A stretch of 7,217 nucleotides of DNA from Rhodospirillaceae bacterium (GTDB lineage: Bacteria; Pseudomonadota; Alphaproteobacteria; Rickettsiales; UBA3002), in NCBI GenBank assembly GCA_947458525.1, contig CANHAG010000055.1, positions 1 through 7,217 on the forward strand, in the 5' to 3' direction. Under the pieces are notes generated by a model, which worked only from the letters and a program-made list of their open reading frames with translations, had not been told where the DNA came from and searched no databases. Shown piece by piece: positions 1 through 5,765 of this stretch. Every line of letters starts with the position of its first letter. Position 1 is the stretch's first letter. The translations under genes were made by a program, and so were the position numbers.

Positions 1-870
1 CTTGAGTGCGCCAGCATCACGAATATACGTAGCCGGCTGGTAAAGCCCGCCGCTGAGCGAAAAATCGTCCGAAAACAGATGCAGAATGTTAAGCCCGGCC
101 TGGCCAGTGAACTGGTAAAGCTCCGGAATCGTGTAGGCGCGGTCCTGCGCGTGCAGCAGTAGATCAAAAATCCCCACATCCGAACGTATTTCATTCAGGA
201 TCGTTAGCGGCGAATGGTGAAACCAGTTGGTCGGGGGAAGATGCATCAGCACCGATTTTGCATTATCAACCCGCTGCTGCAGATTCGGCTCATCGCGGTT
301 GATCATGCGCAGCGCTTCCTGCATCGGGTAGACAGCAGCGCGGCCATAGCGCGCATATACCATGATGCCCATGGCGCCGTCTTCCTTCATCGCATCGGCC
401 AGTATTTTGAGCCCCGCATCCGGATCCGCCAGATGATGTAGCACGCCCGAGCAGTTAACATAATCAAACTGCCCAAGACCGAGCTTGGGGATATTCAGCA
501 ACGAATCATGAATCCATGTCACGTTATCAAGCCCGCGCATCCGCATCCGTTCTTTGGCCACCGCCATAGAGGCCTGACTCATATCGAGGTAGATGATTTC
601 GGCGGGTAATCCACGAAACTGCTCTGCCATATGTACCGCCGCATCGCCTGTGCCTCCGCCAGCTACCAGCGCGCGAAAGGGCTTGGTAAAATCGCGCTTG
701 CCCTGGTAGCAGAAATGATTGAGCCGATCGAATGCCTCTAGAAACGTGCCGTAGAGCCGTTTTTTCTCATCCTCAGGGTTCACCAGCGGATAGGGAAAAT
801 TCTCGTAATGCGCCCGCACTTCTTCGAGATAATTGGGCGATTCCATGCTGGGTTTAGGGGCGGCGGTCAT
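1..870 (-). CDS. Class I SAM-dependent methyltransferase, downstream copy of a tandem pair (3' end cut by window edge)
   Basis: The frame is open from an ATG at 868-870 to base 1, giving 290 residues with no stop, so the C-terminal part lies outside the window. It is a class I (Rossmann) SAM-dependent methyltransferase. The glycine-rich SAM loop VAGGGTG is at about residues 69-75, the acidic residue after strand 2 is D96 (EIIYLD), and the NCSGVLHHL segment of motif IV is at 139-147. A hand alignment with the upstream gene over about 275 residues gives roughly 70% identity with almost no gaps, so the two are clear paralogues; the N-terminal leader before the shared EEVR is about 6 residues shorter here. 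The start is supported by AAAGGA six bases upstream. The ATG overlaps the stop of the upstream gene (ATGA), so the two are probably co-transcribed and translationally coupled. The substrate is unknown. Related proteins are usually annotated only as class I methyltransferases. Confidence 0.9.
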   Translation of the reverse strand, partial: MTAAPKPSMESPNYLEEVRAHYENFPYPLVNPEDEKKRLYGTFLEAFDRLNHFCYQGKRDFTKPFRALVAGGGTGDAAVHMAEQFRGLPAEIIYLDMSQASMAVAKERMRMRGLDNVTWIHDSLLNIPKLGLGQFDYVNCSGVLHHLADPDAGLKILADAMKEDGAMGIMVYARYGRAAVYPMQEALRMINRDEPNLQQRVDNAKSVLMHLPPTNWFHHSPLTILNEIRSDVGIFDLLLHAQDRAYTIPELYQFTGQAGLNILHLFSDDFSLSGGLYQPATYIRDAGALK

Positions 871-2255
871 ACATTATCCTTTGGCGGAAAAATACGCTGC
901 TGCAACTCGAGTGGATAAATAACAGCCGAAGATTCAGGATAGCGCAGATACATCCACCCGGCGTGATGAAACGCATCATAAAGCGTACTAAATTCCTGTC
1001 TGAGAAGCGCGAGATCCGCACCTGTATCGCCGGCAACCCGCCGGAGAATTTCACGCAGTGGACGACACCCGTCAATCTGCATAAAAAGTGCCGCAAGATT
1101 TGCAGTTTTCTTCAATGTTGCTGTAACTTTTGTGCCGGGATGCGTCAGAATCAGGTGGCCTTCTCCTTCCTGCGGCTTAAGGATCAGATCCGAAATATTT
1201 TCTGCACCATCATGCACATCAAACCCGAATAAAGGAATCACCTCGATATTCTCCAAGGAGGGAGGCTTCGGAACGTGTTTTGCCGCATAAAAAGTATGTT
1301 TATAAATCTTCCCGTGCAGCAGCTCCGCCAGCGTGTGCTGGTCGCGCTGCGAGAATGTACTGACTTTCTCGCGTAATTTTGCATCCTGCAAATAAGTGGC
1401 AGGGTCATAAAGATTACCCGCTTCCGGATAACCATCATGAAACAAGTGCAGCAGGTTGAGCCCCGCAGTTTCCAGAAAATCATAGAGCTCGGGGATGGAA
1501 TAGGCGCGGTCCTCAGCGTGCAGCAGCAGATCGTAAATCCCCGCATCGGAGCGGATTTCCTGCAGGAATGCAGGGGGAGACTGAATGAACCAGTTCGTCG
1601 GCGGCAGGTGGCTTAAGATTGCCTTCGCGTTATCAACACGTTTTTGCAAATCCGGCTCGCCCCGGTTAATCAGCCGCAGCGCCTCCTGCAGCGGGTAGAT
1701 GGCAAGGCGGCCATATTTGGCATAAAGCATGAGCCCCATCGCCCCTTTTTCGCTGAGCGCGTCGGCCAGTATTTTTAACCCCGCCTCCGGCTCCGGCAGA
1801 TGGTGCAGCACGCCGGAGCAATTAATGTAATCAAACGTCCCAAGGCCAAGCGCGGGGATATTCAGCAGCGATTCCTGAATCCATGTCACATTCTCAAGCC
1901 CACGAATCTCAATACGTTTTTTGGCAATGGCCAGAGAGGCGCCGCTTCTATCCAGATAGATAATTTCCGCCTTGCGCCCGCGCATCTGTTCGGCCAGATG
2001 CACCAGCCCCTCACCCGTTCCGCCTCCGGCAAACAGGGCGCGGAAGGGCTGGTTAAAATCGCGCCGCCCCTCATAACAAAAATGATTGAGCCTATCGAAC
2101 GCCTCATGCACGGTGGTGCTCAGGCGTTTTCTCTCATCTTCGGGATTCACCAGCGGATAGGGAAAAGTCTCATAATGCAGCCTGACTTCTTCCTGCGTGT
2201 CTGCGGTCGAATCGTCGTGTTTCAAGAATTCACGTGGTTTCTGCGCAACGTTCAT
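867..2255 (-). CDS. Class I SAM-dependent methyltransferase with a C-terminal winged-helix/PqqD-like region (upstream copy)
   Basis: This complete gene encodes 462 residues from the ATG at 2253-2255. The frame can be extended three codons to a TTG at 2262-2264, but that TTG abuts the AAGGA ribosome binding site, whereas the ATG sits nine bases from it, so I chose the ATG. The N-terminal Rossmann methyltransferase domain shows the SAM-binding loop FAGGGTG (75-81), the ribose-binding acid D102 after EIIYL, and NCSGVLHHL (145-153). Next comes a conserved helical section containing LPPTNWF and YDLLLHAEDRAYSIPELYDF, shared with the paralogue downstream. Residues about 339-440 look like short strands followed by helices (DGCRPLREILRRV, then LYDAFHHAGWMYLRY), similar to PqqD-like or winged-helix folds; this is inference from pattern only. 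The protein looks cytosolic, with no signal peptide or membrane segment. It is the first gene of the minus-strand pair and its stop overlaps the next start. The methylated substrate is unknown. Confidence 0.92.
   Translation of the reverse strand: MNVAQKPREFLKHDDSTADTQEEVRLHYETFPYPLVNPEDERKRLSTTVHEAFDRLNHFCYEGRRDFNQPFRALFAGGGTGEGLVHLAEQMRGRKAEIIYLDRSGASLAIAKKRIEIRGLENVTWIQESLLNIPALGLGTFDYINCSGVLHHLPEPEAGLKILADALSEKGAMGLMLYAKYGRLAIYPLQEALRLINRGEPDLQKRVDNAKAILSHLPPTNWFIQSPPAFLQEIRSDAGIYDLLLHAEDRAYSIPELYDFLETAGLNLLHLFHDGYPEAGNLYDPATYLQDAKLREKVSTFSQRDQHTLAELLHGKIYKHTFYAAKHVPKPPSLENIEVIPLFGFDVHDGAENISDLILKPQEGEGHLILTHPGTKVTATLKKTANLAALFMQIDGCRPLREILRRVAGDTGADLALLRQEFSTLYDAFHHAGWMYLRYPESSAVIYPLELQQRIFPPKDNV
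877..882 (-). promoter_or_regulatory. Ribosome binding site of the downstream methyltransferase
   Basis: On the minus strand this reads AAAGGA, followed by six bases and the ATG at 870-868. It lies inside the last codons of the upstream methyltransferase gene, as expected for a coupled ATGA overlap, and it fixes the start of the downstream gene. Confidence 0.75.
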
Positions 2256-2264
2256 GACATTCAA

Positions 2265-2269
2265 TCCTT
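2265..2269 (-). promoter_or_regulatory. Ribosome binding site deciding the start of the upstream methyltransferase
   Basis: The minus strand reads AAGGA here, nine bases before the ATG at 2255-2253. The in-frame TTG at 2264 is immediately adjacent to it, too close for initiation. A second ATG at 2260-2258 is out of frame and terminates after two codons. Confidence 0.7.
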
Positions 2270-2352
2270 AAGGATACTCGCACGGTTCAGGCGGCCGTTA
2301 CCTGCGTAAGATGCCTAATGAGAACGGCCAGACTGTGCAAGAAAAATCCTGC

Positions 2353-2381
2353 TTGCCAAACCCGTATGGCTTTTCTAGGTT
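2353..2381 (+). promoter_or_regulatory. Possible sigma-70-type promoter for hppA
   Basis: TTGCCA at 2353-2358 matches five of six bases of the -35 consensus. Seventeen bases later TAGGTT (2376-2381) is a weak -10 match. The position, about 45 bases before the hppA start, is suitable. The weak -10 makes this tentative. For the opposite direction the best candidate is TTGCAC (minus strand, 2340-2335), which has no good -10 partner, so I do not call a promoter for the methyltransferase pair. Confidence 0.3.
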
Positions 2382-2391
2382 GCGGCCGCAT

Positions 2392-2405
2392 TTCAACGGT
2401 TCAAC
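2392..2405 (+). repeat. Short direct repeat TTCAAC-GG-TTCAAC in the hppA leader
   Basis: Two copies of TTCAAC (2392-2397 and 2400-2405) are separated by two bases, just upstream of the hppA ribosome binding site and just after a perfect 10-base palindrome TGCGGCCGCA (2381-2390). The spacing could suit a regulator site, but elements this short also arise by chance and I cannot name a regulator. Confidence 0.3.
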
Positions 2406-2415
2406 ATTAAGAATC

Positions 2416-2421
2416 AAGGAG
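2416..2421 (+). promoter_or_regulatory. Ribosome binding site of hppA
   Basis: AAGGAG lies five bases before the ATG at 2427. It fixes the hppA start at MELADFQN. Confidence 0.8.
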
Positions 2422-2426
2422 CCATC

Positions 2427-4511
2427 ATGGAACTCGCCGATTTTCAAAACATCATCCTCGCCTGCGGCGTTATTGCTGTACTTTACGGGCTTTTAACCAT
2501 CCGCAGCATTCTGGCGCAGAGCAAGGGCAATGAAGCCATGGTGGATATTGCGCTTGCCATTCAGGAAGGCGCGTCGGCCTATCTGAACCGCCAGTATCGC
2601 ACGATTGCGATCGTGGGAGCGGTGATTTTTGTGGGTCTTGGCACGCAACTGGGCTGGACGGTGGCCATCGGTTTTGCCATCGGCGCCGTGCTTTCAGGGA
2701 TTGCCGGTTATATCGGGATGATGATTTCCGTTCGCGCCAATGTGCGCACCGCGGAAGCCGCGCGCTCTGGTATGCAGAAGGCGCTCACGGTCGCCTTCCG
2801 CTCCGGCGCGGTGACGGGGATGTTCGTGGTCGGCCTCGGGCTGCTGGGTACGGCGGGGTATTATTTCTATCTGCTGGATACTGGTACTGAATCCCGTCAG
2901 ATTCTGGAAGCACTCGTGGCACTCTCCTTCGGTGCATCGCTGATTTCGATTTTTGCACGTCTTGGCGGTGGTATTTTCACCAAAGGGGCGGATGTGGGCG
3001 CAGATCTCGTGGGTAAGGTTGAAGCCGGCATCCCCGAGGATGACGCGCGCAACCCGGCCGTCATCGCCGATAACGTGGGCGATAATGTGGGCGATTGCGC
3101 CGGCATGGCCGCCGACCTGTTCGAAACCTATGTGGTAACGATTGTGGCCACCATGCTGCTGGCCGCTATTTACTTTACGGGTATTACGCGTGACCTGTTC
3201 ATGCTTTACCCGCTGGCGCTTGGCGGGGTCTGCATCCTTGCTTCCATTGTCAGCACCTATGCGGTCAGGCTCGATAAATCCGGCAATATCATGCGGGCGC
3301 TCTATAAAGGCTTCATCGTCAGCGCCCTGCTTTCTGCCGTGCTGATTCTCCACCTCACCCGTCATATGCTCGGGCTTGGGTCTCAGTTTGTGGCCGATGG
3401 CGTGATGTTTACGGGGTTTGATGTTTTCCTCTGCACCCTTGTCGGGCTTGGTGTCACGGGTGCGCTGGTGTGGATTACGGAATACTACACTTCCACCCAT
3501 TACCGCCCGGTGCGTTCGGTGGCCAAAGCCTCCACCACCGGCCACGGCACGAACGTGATTCAGGGGCTGGCCGTATCTATGGAATCAACGGCACTGCCGA
3601 TTCTCACCATCTCGGTAGGGATCATTATTTCCTTCCAGCTCTGCGGGCTGTTTGGGGTGGGGATTGCCGCTACCACCATGCTGGCACTCGCTGGAATGGT
3701 CGTCGCGCTCGATGCATATGGGCCGGTGACAGATAATGCCGGGGGCATTGCTGAAATGTCTGGCCTGCCCAAAGAAGTGCGGGTGACAACCGACGCCCTC
3801 GATGCCGTGGGCAACACCACCAAAGCCGTGACCAAAGGCTATGCCATCGGCTCCGCCGCACTCGCGGCGCTGGTGCTGTTCACCGCCTATGTGCAGGACA
3901 TCAAGCACTATTTCCCCGCGCTTAATGTTCAGTTCAGCCTGTCGGATCCATACGTGCTGGTCGGCCTCTTCATTGGGGGGCTGCTGCCTTATTTCTTTGG
4001 CGGTCTGGCCATGCAGGCAGTGGGGCGCGCGGCCGGTGCGGTCGTGACCGAAGTTCGCAGGCAGTTCAAGGAAATCCCCGGTATTATGGAGCGCAAAGCC
4101 CGGCCGGATTATTCAAAGGCAGTAGATATGCTTACCAAAGCCGCGATCAAGGAAATGATTGTGCCTTCGCTCCTGCCGATTGTGGTGCCGGTACTGCTTT
4201 ACTTCGTGATTGAATCCATTGCCGGTCAGGCGCAGGCCTTTGCGGCACTTGGCGCACTGCTCATGGGCATTATCGTGACCGGTCTGTTCGTGGCGATTTC
4301 CATGACATCTGGCGGCGGCGCGTGGGATAACGCGAAGAAATATATCGAGGAAGGCAATTTCGGCGGCAAAGGTTCAGACGCCCATAAAGCGGCCGTGACC
4401 GGCGACACGGTAGGCGACCCGTATAAAGATACGGCCGGCCCTGCCGTCAACCCGCTCATCAAAATCGCCAATATCGTGGCGATTCTGCTGCTCGCCCTGC
4501 TTGCACACTGA
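2427..4511 (+). CDS. hppA: K+-insensitive, proton-pumping membrane pyrophosphatase
   Basis: This complete 694-residue integral membrane protein couples hydrolysis of cytosolic pyrophosphate to proton export across the inner membrane. Length and hydrophobicity fit the bacterial family (about 660-770 residues, around 16 membrane helices). The substrate and Mg-binding signatures are intact: [11 protein letters not shown] at 189-199, a series of aspartates and glutamates through [19 protein letters not shown] (215-233), [10 protein letters not shown] at 435-444, and [18 protein letters not shown] at 659-676. In GNTTKA (462-467) the fifth residue is lysine (K466); in this family Lys here marks the K+-independent class, and Ala marks the K+-dependent one. 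Na+ pumping is known among K+-dependent members, so proton pumping is the expected activity. The gene is monocistronic in this window: it is divergent from the methyltransferase pair and convergent with the acyltransferase unit. Nothing is missing or disrupted. The family assignment is very secure; ion specificity is inferred from the signature. Confidence 0.98.
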   Translation: MELADFQNIILACGVIAVLYGLLTIRSILAQSKGNEAMVDIALAIQEGASAYLNRQYRTIAIVGAVIFVGLGTQLGWTVAIGFAIGAVLSGIAGYIGMMISVRANVRTAEAARSGMQKALTVAFRSGAVTGMFVVGLGLLGTAGYYFYLLDTGTESRQILEALVALSFGASLISIFARLGGGIFTKGADVGADLVGKVEAGIPEDDARNPAVIADNVGDNVGDCAGMAADLFETYVVTIVATMLLAAIYFTGITRDLFMLYPLALGGVCILASIVSTYAVRLDKSGNIMRALYKGFIVSALLSAVLILHLTRHMLGLGSQFVADGVMFTGFDVFLCTLVGLGVTGALVWITEYYTSTHYRPVRSVAKASTTGHGTNVIQGLAVSMESTALPILTISVGIIISFQLCGLFGVGIAATTMLALAGMVVALDAYGPVTDNAGGIAEMSGLPKEVRVTTDALDAVGNTTKAVTKGYAIGSAALAALVLFTAYVQDIKHYFPALNVQFSLSDPYVLVGLFIGGLLPYFFGGLAMQAVGRAAGAVVTEVRRQFKEIPGIMERKARPDYSKAVDMLTKAAIKEMIVPSLLPIVVPVLLYFVIESIAGQAQAFAALGALLMGIIVTGLFVAISMTSGGGAWDNAKKYIEEGNFGGKGSDAHKAAVTGDTVGDPYKDTAGPAVNPLIKIANIVAILLLALLAH

Positions 4512-4634
4512 GGCTGCCAGCCATCATGTAGTTACGCTTCAGGAAACCATTTGCTGAGCTTCAGGCACACGCGGCGGCACAGCCCCGGCCTGATGGCCTT
4601 CCACTGGCTGCGCTTACGCATGACGGGGCGGCGC

Positions 4635-4662
4635 AAAACCGCCGCTTATGGCGGACGGTTTT
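4635..4662 (+). terminator. Terminator-like hairpin between convergent genes
   Basis: The left arm AAAACCGCCGC (4635-4645) and right arm GCGGACGGTTTT (4651-4662) pair into an 11-base-pair stem with one bulged A and a TTATG loop. The outer A/T pairs supply a run of four T on either strand, so it could act in both directions, ending hppA (124 bases after its stop) and the minus-strand unit. The T-run is short and the distance from hppA is long, so efficiency is uncertain. Confidence 0.5.
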
Positions 4663-4666
4663 GATA

Positions 4667-4696
4667 GCTGTCTGACTCATGAATTAGTCAAACAGC
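4667..4696. repeat. Imperfect palindrome, 11-base arms
   Basis: GCTGTCTGACT (4667-4677) and AGTCAAACAGC (4686-4696) are inverted copies with one mismatch around an 8-base CATGAATT loop. It lies four bases after the terminator-like hairpin. It lacks a following T-run, so a terminator role is not obvious. It may be a second structural element of the 3' end, a protein-binding site, or the remnant of a small mobile or repetitive element. Confidence 0.55.
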
Positions 4697-4833
4697 GATA
4701 GGCCTAACTTTCGACGCACAGATGAACCCTATCCATCAGTGGCAGAAGGCAGACATCAATCTGGTGATTGAACTGCGGCACCGTTAGGCGGATAATTTTT
4801 GCGGACAGATTTTCGCGCTCATGCGGCTAAAAA

Positions 4834-5765
4834 TTACTCCGGTTTACGTACAACTACATTCATCTCAATCCCCATCAGCAGATGCGGCTTGATCGCCGCA
4901 AAGCTATCGGGTTTTTTTCTCTGCAGACGATAGAGCCAGCCCACCAACCACTCCTCACGCAAGGCGCGAAGATATTCAATGACCAGATACGCAATAGGAT
5001 CTTTGCGTAGTAAATTGAATCGCTCTCGTTTGAACCAGGCATGAATCGGGTCAGCTTTGCTGAAATGGCGATAGCGAAGACGCTGCGCCCCTTGCAGAAA
5101 CGGCGCCACCGGATTAATTTCCAGCACCTCACAGCGAAAAATTTTCTGAAAATGCAGCCGCAGGGAATGCTCGTCGAAATTTCGTAAATGAATAAACTCA
5201 TACGGTAAATCCGTACGCAGATAAACTTCCAGATCCTCACGATAGGGCACGCGGATAATCAAGTGTCCGCCGGGTTTCAGCACGCGCAACATCTGCGTGG
5301 TGGCGGCATGTAAGTCGAGGACATGCTCAAGCACATCGGTCGCCATCACCATATCAAACACACCGTCCTGATACGGCATGTCCTCAAGCTTGGCATAGGC
5401 GACGTCGATGCCCTTGCTTTGAGCGATTTTCAAATAGCTCTGCTGATATCAATGCCGTAGCGATCCAGTTCCGGGCATTGCTCAATCACCCGGGCGAGCG
5501 ATACGCCAACATCCAGAATTTTCTGTCCGGGGCGGCTATATTTTCGTACTAGTGCGCGCGTCGAAGCCTCAAGCTCCTGCCATAGCTCGTCTGGAATCCA
5601 AGGGTTGGCGGAATCTTCCGACATGCGGTCGATATGATCTTTGGCAATCTGCGTATAATTTTCCGTATAGCGATCCGCAGCACTGAAGACGGGAATACCG
5701 TCCTCTACGCGCAAAGGATCGACGCGGTAGAGCGAAGAACGTTGCGACTGCTTCAATGCGGTCAT
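4834..5765 (-). pseudogene. SAM-dependent methyltransferase (type 11-like), broken by a single-base frameshift
   Basis: Two adjoining frames make up one class I methyltransferase. The first part (5765-5430) starts at ATG 5763-5765 with AAGGAG eight bases upstream. It carries an EDGIPVF leader, the SAM motif LDVGVSL (84-90) and GIDIS (104-108, D106), then stops at TGA 5432-5430. The second part continues one frame away with the expected next steps: LEDMPYQDGVFDMVMATDVLEHV, LKPGGHLIIRVPYRED, and a C-terminal region ending at 4837. The frame change falls near 5441/5442. Inserting one base, for example C between AGC and AGA, would restore GIDISQSYLKIAQSKG and a protein of about 310 residues. No X-XXY-YYZ slippery heptamer is present in the short window where both frames are open, so programmed slippage is unlikely. 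Neither half alone holds a full SAM site. A sequencing or assembly error is the main alternative. The start overlaps the acyltransferase stop by ATGA, suggesting an operon and a surface-glycan or lipid methylation role (inference). Confidence 0.85.

Larger units (their letters stand above)
4512..4833. other. 322-base convergent spacer with no recognisable gene
   Basis: This stretch separates the ends of hppA and the frameshifted methyltransferase. It holds a terminator-like hairpin (4635-4662) and an imperfect palindrome (4667-4696). It also holds an 8-base inverted repeat, TAATTTTT (4793-4800) with AAAAATTA (4829-4836), that reaches into the stop of the methyltransferase. Three short open stretches are present: 4532-4621 minus (29 codons, basic, MRKRSQWKAIRPG start), 4722-4787 plus (21 codons, MNPIHQWQKADIN start) and 4707-4826 minus (40 codons open, no ATG at the beginning). 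None has a good ribosome binding site or a recognised domain. They could be decayed coding sequence or chance. Confidence 0.7.

Noticed and set aside
1800..2309. 169-codon plus-strand frame opposite the methyltransferase
   Set aside because: It is antisense to the conserved SAM-binding domain, and its product has no recognisable motif. It is a shadow of the real gene.
2311..2496. 61-codon plus-strand frame across the hppA start
   Set aside because: It overlaps the well-supported hppA start in another frame, and its product looks like untranslated leader read through.
2694..3545. Long open frame (283 codons) on the minus strand inside hppA
   Set aside because: It lies wholly opposite the strongly conserved hppA. 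Its product is His/Gly/Arg-rich with no recognisable domain, which is typical of antisense frames in GC-rich genes.
4512..4522. GGCTGCCAGCC directly after the hppA stop as a terminator
   Set aside because: The stem is only four base pairs with a three-base loop and no T-run follows.
4722..4787. 21-codon plus-strand peptide MNPIHQWQKADIN... as a small gene
   Set aside because: There is no ribosome binding site, the minus strand is open over the same bases, and I recognise no family; it is kept only as a note in the spacer.
5430..5445. Programmed -1 ribosomal frameshift in the split methyltransferase
   Set aside because: The five-codon window where both frames are open contains no slippery heptamer, and no clear downstream stimulatory structure was seen. 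A one-base deletion explains the data more simply.
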